Below, one piece after another: positions 29,734 through 39,814 of a DNA stretch of 64,000 nt; the first letter of the stretch is position 1; every line of letters starts with the position of its first letter. Under the pieces are notes generated by a model that worked only from the letters and a program-made list of their open reading frames with translations, was not told the origin of the DNA and made no database searches. The DNA lies in the NCBI RefSeq assembly GCF_017353515.1, contig NZ_JAFMPY010000006.1, positions 1-64,000 on the forward strand, in the 5' to 3' direction. Position numbers and translations under genes: made by a program. The stretch comes from Jiella sonneratiae. GTDB lineage: Bacteria; Pseudomonadota; Alphaproteobacteria; Rhizobiales; Rhizobiaceae.

Positions 29734-30085
29734 CGGGCGTCCTGCGCCGCCATCCGCCCTATCGCCACGTCACGCCTTCGTCGCGTCCTCTTGCCGGTGT
29801 GTCGCCCGCTTCGGTCCCCCGGTCGGGACAAAGTGCGGGGAGACGGCGGAAATGCCGGGAGGGGAGCCCACGGCCCCCAGGGATTTTGCCGGTGTCGTGC
29901 CGGGACCACACGCCGGATCGCCGAATCTGTGCTAGGAATCCGGTTCCACCACGCGGGGTACCGCGCCGGCGCGAGGAGCCGGTTCGAGCCGCCCGCGCCG
30001 GGAGGAACCGGGCGCCTTCGGGCGGCGGTTCGGACCGGCCATGGTCGACAGGCCATGGTTGATGGGTTGTTAACGGCCCCGTCCT
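29734..30085. other. Intergenic leader of the EnvC-like/ctpA operon with GANTC pair and TTAAC half-site
   Basis: No gene is supported in these 352 bp. Two CcrM sites (GAATC at 29923-29927 and 29936-29940) flank the TAGG-containing segment TGTGCTAG, and a CtrA-like half-site TTAAC sits at 30070-30074, only 11 bp before the next ATG. These may mark cell-cycle control of the downstream envelope genes, but each is short and could be chance. Confidence 0.3.
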
Positions 30086-31945
30086 ATGCTCGGCGGGTCG
30101 AAGACAGGGCGGAACGGCGTGCGGGCAGCAAACGAGAGTGGCGCAGGCGAGAAAGGCCTTGCGGGTGGCCGGCCGGCCGCGCGCCGGGCTGCGCTGCCGC
30201 TCGGCGCGATGCTGCTTGCGCTTCTCGGGGCGGCCGCCGCGCCGTCTTCCGGCCCGACCGCCGAGACCGATCCGACGACGGTCGCGGCGCTGTCGCCGGC
30301 GCCTGCGGCGCAAGCTGGCGCTGACGCATCCGGCACGGGCTCCGTCTCGGCCATCGAGGCGCGGCGTCTGAAGACGGCGGCCGAACTGGCCGAACTCGCC
30401 TCCAAGATCAAGCTCTCCGAAGCGACGATCCGCTCGCTCGACGAGGAGATCGTCACGATCGCCGCCGATCGCGACAAGCTGACCGCGGCGCTGAAGAAGG
30501 CGACCGACGACCAGCGCCGGATCAGCGCGTCGCTGGACGCGACCGAACAGCGGCTCGCCGATCTCGGCGGCCGGCAGGATGCCATCCGGGCGTCGCTCGC
30601 CTCGCGCCGCGGCGTCCTCGCCGAGGTGCTCGCGGCGCTGGAGCGCATGGGTTCGAAGCCGCCGCCGGCGCTGCTGGTGCGTCCCCGCGACGCGCTCGGC
30701 GCGGTGCGCAGCGCCATCCTGCTCGGCGCCGTCGTACCGACCATGCGCAAGGAGACCGAGGCCCTCGCCGCCGATCTCGAAAATCTCGCTACCGTCAAGG
30801 CGTCGATCGTCAAGGAGAAGGATCGCTTCGCGTCGCAGATCGGACAGCACCGCGAAGAGGAGGCGCGGCTGTCGCGGCTGTTCGCCGAAAAGCAGCGCCT
30901 CGAAGCCGACAGCCGCGAGAAGCGCGAGGCCGAGAGCCGGCGCGCCGCCGAACTCGCCCGCAAGGCCGGCGACCTCAAGGATTTGATCGCCTCGCTGCAG
31001 GCCGAGGCGGATGCCGAGCGCGCCCGCGCCGCTGCCGACCGGCAGGCCGCGGCCCGCAAGGCGGCCGAGGCGAAGCGGCAGGAGGAGATGGCGAACCGCG
31101 ATGCCGCCGCCGCGGGGGAGAAGCTCGCGCTGAAGCGCAGCGACGAGGCGGCGAAGAAATCCGCCCGGCTCGTCGCGCCGGAGGGTGCGTCCGGCACGGC
31201 GGAGGCACCGACGGAGGTCGCCGAGGCGAAGGACCCGGCCGCCCCGGCAGACGGCGGCGCGGCGGGAGAAAAGCCCCCGGCGCCCTCTGCGGATTCCACT
31301 TCGGCCAATGCTTCCGCCGGATCGGACGTGGCTGCGGATGGAGCAGATTCGCCCGCCGGCGGTGGCGGGGCGAAGCCTGCCGAAACGAAGGACGGCGTCG
31401 AGATCGCCGCGCTCGAGGATGCCCCGTCGTCCCAGCAGAGCGGCTACGACGTCGCCGCCCTCAGAAACAACACGGCGTTACTGGAGCCGGCCGCCGCATT
31501 TTCGACACTCAAGGCTCGTTTGTCCAAACCCGTGCTCGGGAGACAGATCATCGGATTCGGCGAAAAGGACGACATCGGCAGGCCGTCGACGGGCGTCTCC
31601 TTCGCCTCGCGTGCAGGCGACGTCGTGATCGCGCCCGCCGACGGCCGCGTGCTCTATGCCGGTCCCTTCCGTTCCTACGGCGAACTCTTGATCCTCGATG
31701 CGGGCGACGGCTATCATGTCGTCTTGGCCGGCATGGACCGCATCGATGTGGCGAGTGGTCAGTTCGTCTCGGCAGGGGAGCCGGTCGCGCTGATGGGTGC
31801 GCGGCGGCTGGCAAGTGTTCAGGTGGCGGAATTCGGCGCGGCCGAGCCCGCTCTCTACGTCGAGTTTCGCAAGGACGGGAAGCCGGTCGATCCGACCCCG
31901 TGGTGGACGGTAGAACCCTCTGGAAGGACGAGGAATGATTCGTAA
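30086..31945 (+). CDS. EnvC-like murein hydrolase activator (degenerate LytM domain)
   Basis: A 619-aa protein with an N-terminal hydrophobic export segment (about residues 36-53), a long coiled coil (about 85-345, rich in Glu/Arg/Ala heptads), an acidic Ala/Pro-rich linker (about 350-460) and a C-terminal LytM/M23 fold (about 490-605: GVSFASRAGDVVIAPADGRV, YGELLILDAGDGYHVV). The zinc ligands of active M23 peptidases (HxnD and HxH) are missing: the final motif reads LYVEFRKDG. This is the architecture of EnvC, which activates amidases at the division septum instead of cutting peptidoglycan itself. No clear ribosome-binding site precedes the ATG; a GTG at 30119 is an alternative. It overlaps ctpA by 11 bp. 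Confidence 0.85.
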   Translation: MLGGSKTGRNGVRAANESGAGEKGLAGGRPAARRAALPLGAMLLALLGAAAAPSSGPTAETDPTTVAALSPAPAAQAGADASGTGSVSAIEARRLKTAAELAELASKIKLSEATIRSLDEEIVTIAADRDKLTAALKKATDDQRRISASLDATEQRLADLGGRQDAIRASLASRRGVLAEVLAALERMGSKPPPALLVRPRDALGAVRSAILLGAVVPTMRKETEALAADLENLATVKASIVKEKDRFASQIGQHREEEARLSRLFAEKQRLEADSREKREAESRRAAELARKAGDLKDLIASLQAEADAERARAAADRQAAARKAAEAKRQEEMANRDAAAAGEKLALKRSDEAAKKSARLVAPEGASGTAEAPTEVAEAKDPAAPADGGAAGEKPPAPSADSTSANASAGSDVAADGADSPAGGGGAKPAETKDGVEIAALEDAPSSQQSGYDVAALRNNTALLEPAAAFSTLKARLSKPVLGRQIIGFGEKDDIGRPSTGVSFASRAGDVVIAPADGRVLYAGPFRSYGELLILDAGDGYHVVLAGMDRIDVASGQFVSAGEPVALMGARRLASVQVAEFGAAEPALYVEFRKDGKPVDPTPWWTVEPSGRTRNDS

Positions 31946-33311
31946 GCTATCGATACTCTTCGCCGGTGTGCTGATGGGTGCCACGGCGATGACCGTGGTC
32001 AGCCAGAGCCCGGGCGTCGCCAACGCCGCCGGGTCCGATACCTATCGCCAGCTTGCGATCTTCGGCGACGTCTTCGAGCGGGTTCGCGCGCAGTATGTCG
32101 AGCAGCCGGACGATCAGAAGCTGATCGAGACGGCGATCAACGGCATGCTCACCTCGCTCGATCCGCATTCGAGCTACATGAACGCCAAGGAAGCCGCCGA
32201 GATGCGGACCGAGACCCGCGGCCAGTTCGGCGGTCTCGGCATCGAGGTGACGATGCAGGACGACCTCGTCAAGGTCGTCTCGCCCTTCGAGGGCACCCCG
32301 GCCGACAAGGCCGGCGTCCTTGCCGGCGACCTGATCGCCGAGATCAACGGCGAGCAGGTGCGCGGCCTCAGCCTCGGCGAGGCGGTCGACAAGATGAAGG
32401 GCGACATCGGCACCAAGGTGACGCTGACCATCGTGCGCGACGGCGCCACCAAGCCGATCCGGCTGACCCTGACACGCGCCGAGATCAAGGTGCCGTCGGT
32501 CCGCCATACGGTCGAGGGCGACGTCGGCTACATCAAGCTCCTGAAGTTCAACGAGCAGACGACCGTCGGGCTCGAAGACGCCATCGCCGACATCAAGGAG
32601 AAGGTCGGCGAGGACAAGCTGAAGGGCTACGTCCTCGACCTGCGCCGCAATCCGGGCGGTCTGCTCGACGAGGCGGTCTCTGTCAGCGACGCCTTCCTCA
32701 ACGGCGGCGAGATCGTCTCGACCCGCGGCCGCAATCCGGAGGAGACGCGCCGCTACAACGCCCGTTCCGGCGACGACATCGACAGCAAGCCGCTGGTCGT
32801 CCTCGTCAACGGCGGGTCGGCCTCGGCCTCGGAGATCGTCGCCGGCGCCCTGCAGGATCAGCGCCGCGCCACCATCGTCGGCACGCGCTCCTTCGGCAAG
32901 GGATCGGTCCAGACGATCATCCCGCTCGGCCAGAACGGCGCGCTGCGGCTCACCACGGCGCTCTACTACACGCCGTCGGGCAGCTCGATCCAGGGACGCG
33001 GCATCAACCCGGACATCACCGTGGAGCAGCCGCTGCCGAAGGAGATCCGCGAGCAGATGGGCCTCGACGCCGAGGACGAGATCACCCGCGGCGAGTCCTC
33101 CCTGCGCGGCCACATCCAGGGCAAGGAAGAGACCTCCGAAGGCTCCGGCTCGCTCGACTACGTTCCGCCGGAAAAGAAGGACGACATCCAGCTCCAGTAC
33201 GCGATCGACCTTCTGAACGGCGTCAAGACCAACGCCATGTTCCCGCCGAAGCGCGAGGCGAACAACCAGACCGGAAGCGAGACGGCCCCGGCGACCAACG
33301 CCAAGAACTGA
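31935..33311 (+). CDS. ctpA: Carboxy-terminal processing protease CtpA (S41)
   Basis: Periplasmic serine protease that trims or degrades envelope proteins from the C-terminus. It has a signal peptide/anchor (MIRKLSILFAGVLMGATAM), a PDZ domain (about residues 90-175: GGLGIEVTMQDDLVKVVSPFEGTPA) and the S41 core with catalytic Ser in NGGSASASEIVAGAL and Lys in RSFGKGSVQT. The C-terminal 80 residues are acidic and polar. 458 aa is normal for rhizobial CtpA. The GAAGGACGAGG ribosome-binding site is inside the preceding EnvC-like gene, and the EnvC-ctpA-yibQ order is a widely conserved envelope cluster. Confidence 0.95.
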   Translation: MIRKLSILFAGVLMGATAMTVVSQSPGVANAAGSDTYRQLAIFGDVFERVRAQYVEQPDDQKLIETAINGMLTSLDPHSSYMNAKEAAEMRTETRGQFGGLGIEVTMQDDLVKVVSPFEGTPADKAGVLAGDLIAEINGEQVRGLSLGEAVDKMKGDIGTKVTLTIVRDGATKPIRLTLTRAEIKVPSVRHTVEGDVGYIKLLKFNEQTTVGLEDAIADIKEKVGEDKLKGYVLDLRRNPGGLLDEAVSVSDAFLNGGEIVSTRGRNPEETRRYNARSGDDIDSKPLVVLVNGGSASASEIVAGALQDQRRATIVGTRSFGKGSVQTIIPLGQNGALRLTTALYYTPSGSSIQGRGINPDITVEQPLPKEIREQMGLDAEDEITRGESSLRGHIQGKEETSEGSGSLDYVPPEKKDDIQLQYAIDLLNGVKTNAMFPPKREANNQTGSETAPATNAKN

Positions 33312-33368
33312 TCCGGAGCGGGGCGAACCGACACCCCGCCCGGTCATCAAGGCGAGACACCGACACGA

Positions 33369-33400
33369 GGGCCCGGCTGCCACGAGCAGCCGGGCCCTTC
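33369..33400 (+). terminator. Terminator after ctpA
   Basis: GGGCCCGGCTGC (33369-33380) pairs perfectly with 33386-33397 around the loop CACGA and is followed by TTCGTCGTCC. It lies about 60 bp after the ctpA stop, so yibQ probably has its own promoter or is reached by read-through. Confidence 0.65.
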
Positions 33401-33479
33401 GTCGTCCCGGGGGGAGCCATCAGGCTGACCATGCGGCACGGCGAGGCCCGGGAAAGCTTCGGGCCGTAAGTCTTCGGCC

Positions 33480-34634
33480 ATGCTCATCGAAGGCGAACTC
33501 TATCGGCCCCTCGGGCTCGACAGGCGGGTGCGGCGCAGCTGGCCGCGCCTTCCCCGGGCCTCGACCCTCTTTCTCGCCGCGAGCGCGGCGGCGATCCTCG
33601 CCGGCTCTGCCGCGACCGCGCTGCATTCGCATCCGCCGCGGCGACTCGTCGACGTTCTCGCGAAACCCGCCGCCGTGCCGGTCGCGGCAGCGCCCGCTTC
33701 CGAGCAGAAGGTCGCCGTCGTCGCCAAGCCGCTGCCGCGGCGTTCCGGCCCGACCATCATCGGCCCCAGCCCAACGACCGGGCAGGTCACCTTCCGGGTC
33801 GAGGAGCCGACCGACCACCGCCAGTCGCTGGCGACGGCCTACCTGCCGGAGCCCGATCTTCTCGAGACGACGTCCTTCGGCCAGCTTCCCGTGCGGGCCG
33901 CAGACGGACGCCGGCCCTTCGACGTCTATCGCGGCGCCTGGAGCGGCAAGCCGGCGACGCGCATCGCCATCGTCGTCGGCGGCATCGGCATCAGCCAGAC
34001 CGGCAGCATGGAGGCGGTGGAGAGGTTGCCGGGCCCCGTCACCCTCGGCTTCTCGCCGGCCGGCAACAGCCTCGACCGCTGGATGCAGGCGGCGCGGCGC
34101 GGCGGCCACGAACTGCTCCTGCAGGCGCCGCTCGAACCCGTCGGCTATCCCTCCGTCGATCCCGGCGCCGACACGTTGACGGTGAAGGCGGCGGCGAACG
34201 GCGACTTTTCGGCGCTCTATGGCTCGCTCGGCCGGATGACCAACTATGTCGGCGTGATGAACTACATGGGCGCGCGCTTCACCAGCGACCGTTCGGCCAT
34301 GGATCCCTTCATGTCCGAGCTCGGCCGCCGCGGCCTGATGTATCTCGACGACGGTTCCTCGTCCCGCTCGCTCGGCAAGGACATCGCACTCGCCGACGGC
34401 GTTCCCGCCGCGGGGGTCAACGTGCTTCTCGACGAGACCCAGGACCCGGCGGCGATCGCGAGCCAGCTCGACATGCTGGAAAAGGTCGCGCGGGCGCAAG
34501 GCTCGGCGATCGGCGTCGCCTCGGCCTTCGACCAGTCGATCGCGACGATCGCGGCCTGGATCCCCGAGGCCGAGCGCCGCGGCATCGAGATCGTCCCGGT
34601 CTCGGCGCTCGCCTACGATCCCGAGGCGAACTGA
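33480..34634 (+). CDS. Divergent polysaccharide deacetylase (YibQ-like)
   Basis: 384-aa protein with one N-terminal membrane helix (about residues 25-44) and a periplasmic deacetylase-like barrel from about residue 155: RIAIVVGGIGISQTGSMEAV, VTLGFSPAGNSLDRWMQAARRGG-type segment, MNYMGARFTSD, GLMYLDDGSSSRSL. This is the DUF610/YibQ family, found next to envC and ctpA in many proteobacteria and thought to act on the cell wall, although its substrate is not established. The first Asp of the usual DDxG motif is replaced (VGGIG instead of DDLG), so catalysis is uncertain. In other rhizobia rppH follows; here the pca cluster takes its place. Confidence 0.85.
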   Translation: MLIEGELYRPLGLDRRVRRSWPRLPRASTLFLAASAAAILAGSAATALHSHPPRRLVDVLAKPAAVPVAAAPASEQKVAVVAKPLPRRSGPTIIGPSPTTGQVTFRVEEPTDHRQSLATAYLPEPDLLETTSFGQLPVRAADGRRPFDVYRGAWSGKPATRIAIVVGGIGISQTGSMEAVERLPGPVTLGFSPAGNSLDRWMQAARRGGHELLLQAPLEPVGYPSVDPGADTLTVKAAANGDFSALYGSLGRMTNYVGVMNYMGARFTSDRSAMDPFMSELGRRGLMYLDDGSSSRSLGKDIALADGVPAAGVNVLLDETQDPAAIASQLDMLEKVARAQGSAIGVASAFDQSIATIAAWIPEAERRGIEIVPVSALAYDPEAN

Positions 34635-34636
34635 GG

Positions 34637-34734
34637 CGAGATCCGCTCGGTCAGAGCGGGGCTCGAATCAAGCCCGCGCGGCGAATGAGCGTCTTTGTTT
34701 CCGGCATCACGAAGTGATCTGCCGGAAACCGTAT
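34637..34734. repeat. 98-bp direct repeat, copy 1
   Basis: Two-mismatch identical to 36085-36182 and in the same orientation. It contains CCGCTC/GAGCGG and a hairpin formed by TTTCCGGCATCAC and its near complement GTGATCTGCCGGAAA (2-nt bulge). It starts 3 bp after the yibQ stop and ends 49 bp before the pobA stop, in a convergent spacer. Read on the minus strand it contains an open frame, but that is shared with copy 2 and is best seen as a property of the repeat. Confidence 0.9.
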
Positions 34735-34783
34735 GAGGCGAGGGGACCGGCCGCGAGGCCGCCAAGCCCGCCCTGCGGCAGCG

Positions 34784-36079
<1,296 letters not shown>

Positions 36080-36084
36080 TCATA

Positions 36085-36182
36085 CGAGATCCGCTCGATC
36101 AGAGCGGGGCTCGAATCAAACCCGCGCGGCGAATGAGCGTCTTTGTTTCCGGCATCACGAAGTGATCTGCCGGAAACCGTAT
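36085..36182. repeat. 98-bp direct repeat, copy 2
   Basis: Same sequence and orientation as 34637-34734 with two substitutions. It fills the space between the pcaG stop (last base shared) and the pobA promoter/leader region. Both copies thus sit directly after a coding region. The hairpin TTTCCGGC...GCCGGAAA might affect transcription from pcaG into pobA, but no T-run follows on the minus strand. Confidence 0.9.
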
Positions 36183-36808
36183 CAGATGTCGAAGAAGATC
36201 GTCTCGCGCTCGCCCTGGAGGAAGATGTCGTGGCGATAGGTCGGAACGCCCTCTTCGGTCGTGCGCGGCGCGACGAGGGTTTCGACGCGCGACCGGTGCT
36301 CGATCCTGGAAAGGATCGGGTCCGCCTCGTTCGCCGCCGCCTCGTCGCCGAAATAGATCCGGGTGTGGAGGCCGATGTTGATGCCGCGGGCGACGATCCA
36401 GAGCGTGACGTGCGGCGCCTGGGGGCGTCCGTCCTTGAACGGCACGGTGCCCGGCTTGACGGTGTCGAAGACGAATTCGCCCGTCGCCATGTCGCCGGCC
36501 GATCGGCCGAAGCCGGTGAAGGACGGGTCGGCCTTGCCGCGGGTCTCCTGCGGCGAGTTGTAGAGGCCTGCCGCGTCGGCCTGCCAGAGCTCGACCATCG
36601 CGTCCTTCAGCGGCGTGCCGACGCCGTCGAAGACGCGCCCGACGATGCGGATGCGCTGGCCCTTCGTCTGCGGCGTCAGCATCGTCCTGCCGAGATCCTG
36701 CGGATAGACGCCTTCGATGCCGCAATAGTTGGGCGTGCAGCCGATGTGGACGTAGGGCCCGGCGGTCTGGGAGGCGCTCTCCTTCAGGCGGTCGAGAGAC
36801 TGCACCAT
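36182..36808 (-). CDS. pcaG: Protocatechuate 3,4-dioxygenase alpha subunit
   Basis: Structural subunit of the intradiol dioxygenase that opens protocatechuate to beta-carboxymuconate. 208 aa; family segments QTAGPYVHIGC, GRVFDGVGTPLKDAMVELWQ, GEFVFDTVKPG, PHVTLWIVARGINIGLHTRIYF. Unlike PcaH, the alpha chain lacks the full set of iron ligands, as expected. The ATG at 36808 overlaps the pcaH stop (TGATG). A longer frame runs through pcaH in another reading frame and is a shadow. Confidence 0.93.
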   Translation of the reverse strand: MVQSLDRLKESASQTAGPYVHIGCTPNYCGIEGVYPQDLGRTMLTPQTKGQRIRIVGRVFDGVGTPLKDAMVELWQADAAGLYNSPQETRGKADPSFTGFGRSAGDMATGEFVFDTVKPGTVPFKDGRPQAPHVTLWIVARGINIGLHTRIYFGDEAAANEADPILSRIEHRSRVETLVAPRTTEEGVPTYRHDIFLQGERETIFFDI

Positions 36809-37530
36809 CAGTTGCCCTCCATCCGGTTCTCGAACAGCGTCGAGCGGCGGCCGCGCAGCACGATGTCGAACTTGTATGCCCTGGCGTCCATCGGAACGGT
36901 GTTGGCCATGTCGAGCGGGGCGATCAGCCGCTCGACAGCAGCCTTGTCGGGGATCGTCGCGACGATGGGGCAGCGCCAGATCAGCGGATCGCCCTCGAAA
37001 TACATCTGGGTGATCAGCCGCTGGGCGAAGCCGTGGCCGAAGATCGAGAAGTGGATGTGGGCGGGGCGCCAGTCGTTGGGCCCGTTCGGCCAGGGATAGG
37101 GGCCGGGCTTGATGGTGCGGAAGCGGTAGCTGCCGTCGGGCCCGGAGATCGTCCGCCCGCAGCCGCCGAAATTCGGATCGAGCGGCGCGAGATAGGTCTC
37201 CTTGCGGTGGCGGTAGCGCCCGCCGGCATTGGCCTGCCAGACCTCGATCAGCGCCCCCGGCACCGGCCGGGCGTCCTCGTCCAGCACCCGGCCGTGGACG
37301 ATGATCCGCTGGCCGATCGGCTCGCCGTCCTTGGCGAAGTTGCGGATCATGTCGTCGTCGAGCGGGCCGAGCACGTCGTGGCCGAAGACCGGCCCGGTCA
37401 TCTCCGACAGCGTGTTGTCGAGGGCGACGAGCGCCTTCTGGGGCGAGCGCGTGACGCTGGTCTTGTAGATCGGCGCATAGGCCGGCGGATGCCACTGCCG
37501 GTCCCGCTGGTAGAAGGAACCTCCGCTCAT
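36808..37530 (-). CDS. pcaH: Protocatechuate 3,4-dioxygenase beta subunit
   Basis: Catalytic subunit carrying the non-haem Fe(III). Iron ligands of the family are visible: Tyr in GGRYRHR, Tyr in PGPYPWPNG and the two His in [11 protein letters not shown]. The N-terminal domain ([19 protein letters not shown]) and [13 protein letters not shown] are typical for PcaH. 240 aa. It overlaps pcaC by 4 bp and pcaG by 1 bp, so the three are translationally coupled. Confidence 0.94.
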   Translation of the reverse strand: MSGGSFYQRDRQWHPPAYAPIYKTSVTRSPQKALVALDNTLSEMTGPVFGHDVLGPLDDDMIRNFAKDGEPIGQRIIVHGRVLDEDARPVPGALIEVWQANAGGRYRHRKETYLAPLDPNFGGCGRTISGPDGSYRFRTIKPGPYPWPNGPNDWRPAHIHFSIFGHGFAQRLITQMYFEGDPLIWRCPIVATIPDKAAVERLIAPLDMANTVPMDARAYKFDIVLRGRRSTLFENRMEGN

Positions 37531-37940
37531 GTCGTGCCTCCCTCGCCGCTGTCCCCGGCCTCGGCGTAGATCTGCTTGGCGATCCTGATCGCATGGTTGG
37601 CCGCCGGGACGCCAGCATAGACGGCGACGTGCATCAGCGCCTCGACCACGTCCTCGCGGCTTGCCCCGGTGTTCCGCGTCGCGCGGATATGCATTGCGAG
37701 TTCCTCGTGCTGGCCGAGGGCGGCGAGCAGCGCGATGGTGACGATCGAGCGCTCGCGATCGGAAAAATGCGGCCGCGACCACACCGAGCCCCAGGCGCCT
37801 TCGGTGATGAAGGCCTGGAAATCCCGGTCGACCGGCGACATCGCCGCCTGCGCCCGATCGACATGGGCGTCGCCGAGGACCCGTCGGCGCGTTGTCATGC
37901 CAAGCTGGTAGCGGTTCGGTCCTTGCTCCGACATGGTCAT
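37527..37940 (-). CDS. pcaC: 4-carboxymuconolactone decarboxylase
   Basis: Decarboxylates gamma-carboxymuconolactone to beta-ketoadipate enol-lactone. 137 aa, CMD family: [35 protein letters not shown]-type helix with [26 protein letters not shown] chose the ATG at 37940, which has AAGGAG at ideal spacing; ATGs at 37961 and 37934 are alternatives. First gene of the pcaCHG operon, read divergently from pcaQ. The intermediate cycloisomerase (pcaB) and enol-lactonase (pcaD) are not here and must be encoded elsewhere. Confidence 0.92.
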   Translation of the reverse strand: MTMSEQGPNRYQLGMTTRRRVLGDAHVDRAQAAMSPVDRDFQAFITEGAWGSVWSRPHFSDRERSIVTIALLAALGQHEELAMHIRATRNTGASREDVVEALMHVAVYAGVPAANHAIRIAKQIYAEAGDSGEGGTT

Positions 37941-37976
37941 CCGATCTCCTTGAGCCGGCAATATGAAAGTGAGAAA

Positions 37977-37995
37977 AATTCATGTAAAATGAATT
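37977..37995. promoter_or_regulatory. Inverted repeat between pcaC and pcaQ, probable PcaQ operator
   Basis: AATTCAT-GTAAA-ATGAATT is a perfect 7-bp inverted repeat centred in the 84-bp divergent spacer. It fits the LysR T-N11-A rule. It does not match the ATAACC-N4-GGTTAA site I recall for PcaQ of Agrobacterium and Sinorhizobium, so this PcaQ may recognise a changed sequence. Confidence 0.5.
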
Positions 37996-38024
37996 CGCTT
38001 GGGGATTATGATGACTGTATAGTT

Positions 38025-38948
38025 ATGGAAATTGATCGACGCATCAAAATTCGCCATCTGAGAACATTTGTTGAAGTTGCACGCACCGGCAGCGTGGGGA
38101 GGGCCGCGGAGCTGATGCACGTCTCCCAGCCAGCCGTTTCCAAGACCCTTGCCGAGCTCGAAGCCGTTCTCGGTGCAAGGCTGATGGACCGCAACCGCAT
38201 CGGCGTGGCGCTGACGCCCGTCGGCCAAATGTTTCATTCCTATGCGAGTTCGAGCCTGGCGGCGCTGCGGCAGGGGATCGACGGGGTTTCCGACACGCTG
38301 GCGGCGGGCGGGCTGCGGCTGGCGGTCGGGGCGCTTCCGTCGGTCGCCGCGCGCATCGTGCCGGACGCTGCGGTCGAAATGGGCCGGGTGGCGCCGGAGG
38401 TCGGGCTCGCAATCGTAACTGGACCGAATGGTTATCTTCTGTCCGAACTCGCCAATGGCAGCCTCGATCTGGTGATCGGCCGTCTCGGCAATCCCGAGGC
38501 GATGGAGGGCCACAGTTTCTCGCAGCTCTATTCCGAGCGCATCTCGCTGGTGGTGCGGCCCGGCCATCCGCTGGTGGGCAACGGCGACGTCACGGCGATC
38601 TCGCAATATCCGATCGTCTTTCCCAACCGCGACGCCGCGATCCGGACGCTGGCCGAGCAGTTCTTCATCGCCCAGGGCATCCGGCGGACCGGACACCGCA
38701 TCGAGACCGTCGCCGAGACCTTCGGCCGGGCCTATGTCCGCCGGACCGACGCGATCTGGGTGATCTCGTCGGGGGTCGTGGCGCTCGACGTCACCGAGGG
38801 CAAGCTCGTCGAATTGCCGATCCAGATGCGCGAGACGCTCGGCCCCGTCGGGCTGACGATGCGCGGCGACGGCAGCCCGTCGCCGGCGCTGCGGATGTTC
38901 ATCGAGGCGATTCGCCGGACGGTCGCCCGCCTCGAACTCGCGAGCTGA
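38025..38948 (+). CDS. pcaQ: LysR-type regulator of the pca operon
   Basis: 307-aa LysR protein whose N-terminus MEIDRRIKIRHLRTFVEVAR is characteristic of PcaQ; the helix-turn-helix reads GSVGRAAELMHVSQPAVSKT. The effector domain (about residues 95-300) would bind beta-carboxymuconate-type intermediates, as established for Agrobacterium PcaQ. The ATG at 38025 is chosen from that conserved start; the frame is open further upstream but overlaps pcaC. Divergent orientation and a palindrome in the spacer fit activation of pcaCHG. Confidence 0.9.
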   Translation: MEIDRRIKIRHLRTFVEVARTGSVGRAAELMHVSQPAVSKTLAELEAVLGARLMDRNRIGVALTPVGQMFHSYASSSLAALRQGIDGVSDTLAAGGLRLAVGALPSVAARIVPDAAVEMGRVAPEVGLAIVTGPNGYLLSELANGSLDLVIGRLGNPEAMEGHSFSQLYSERISLVVRPGHPLVGNGDVTAISQYPIVFPNRDAAIRTLAEQFFIAQGIRRTGHRIETVAETFGRAYVRRTDAIWVISSGVVALDVTEGKLVELPIQMRETLGPVGLTMRGDGSPSPALRMFIEAIRRTVARLELAS

Positions 38949-39067
38949 CCCGGCGCCCGCGTCGCGCTTTGTCGGGCAGGGCCGGCCGGGGCCGAACGGC
39001 GGGCGGGATCCCGCGGCTGGCCCGGAACTGGCCGGCGCGAAGGCGGCATGCGCAACCGGGCGGCGAT

Positions 39068-39086
39068 TTAACCTGCAATTAACCAT
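39068..39086 (+). promoter_or_regulatory. Full CtrA box upstream of the lipoprotein gene
   Basis: TTAACCTGCAATTAACCAT matches the CtrA consensus TTAA-N7-TTAACC with both halves perfect, 33-51 bp upstream of the lipoprotein ATG. In Caulobacter and rhizobia such full sites mark direct CtrA regulation. It is the only full site I found in the window. Confidence 0.65.
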
Positions 39087-39118
39087 GACATTGGAAATTC
39101 GTCTCGAGGAGGGCCTCG

Positions 39119-39814
39119 ATGGCGGCGCGTTCACTCTTGCTTGGGCTCCTTGCGGGCGCGGCGCTGGCCCTTGCCGGCTGCGCCGTCAGACCGAAGACCT
39201 GCTATGTCACGCTGAGCGCCGTCGGCCAGCCGACGGCCGAGGCGTGCGAGAGCGGGCCGGTGCTGATCGTGCGGCCGATCACCGAGAGCAACGCCGCCTA
39301 TTACGTTCCGCCATACGTTCTCGGGGCACTCTCCTACGAAGGCTATGTCGAGCCGGCCGACGAAAGCGATCAGGCCTCCGGCGGGACGAAAGCCGGCGCC
39401 GCGGACGCAAAATCCGAGGCGGATGACGATGCCGGGGCCGCGGCGACCCCCGCCGCTGCCGGCACGGCGACCGGCGCCAGCGAGGCGCTGAAGCGGGCAA
39501 TCATCCGCAACGCCTTCCTGATGCCGATGCCCGGCGAATCCATCCCGCCGCTCGCGCAGGCATTCGCGCCGCCGCTCGGCGAAATTTCCGCGGCGGCGTC
39601 GAACGGCGATACGGCCGAGAAGCCGCTGGCCCTCGCGGGTCGAGCTCCGGCCGGCCGCCTCGCGCCATCGGCGGAGCGAACGGCGGCCGATCGCCCGCCG
39701 GCGCCTCGAAACCGCATCGCGCCGGAGCATCCGCGCATCGACGGCGAGGTGCGCTACACCATACCCTACGAGGGCGTGCCGGCGGCGCCTATTTCCCCCG
39801 ACCTTTCTCTATGA
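39119..39814 (+). CDS. Lipoprotein of unknown function under a CtrA box
   Basis: 231 aa with a lipoprotein signal peptide: a hydrophobic stretch ending in the lipobox LALAGC (acylated Cys at about residue 21). The conserved-looking part (residues 22-85) has three more cysteines or aromatics in CYVTLSAVG, EACESGPVLIVRPI and AAYYVPPYVLGALSY. The rest is Ala/Pro-rich and probably disordered. GAGGAGGG lies just before the ATG. It is alone, with the CtrA box in its promoter, so cell-cycle or motility-linked expression is likely. I do not recognise the family. It overlaps the convergent downstream gene by 26 bp. Confidence 0.78.
   Translation: MAARSLLLGLLAGAALALAGCAVRPKTCYVTLSAVGQPTAEACESGPVLIVRPITESNAAYYVPPYVLGALSYEGYVEPADESDQASGGTKAGAADAKSEADDDAGAAATPAAAGTATGASEALKRAIIRNAFLMPMPGESIPPLAQAFAPPLGEISAAASNGDTAEKPLALAGRAPAGRLAPSAERTAADRPPAPRNRIAPEHPRIDGEVRYTIPYEGVPAAPISPDLSL

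Noticed and set aside
34660-34700. tRNA-like T-arm in the 98-bp repeat (GGGCTCGAATCAAGCCC)
   Set aside because: No acceptor, D or anticodon arm can be built around it, in either copy.
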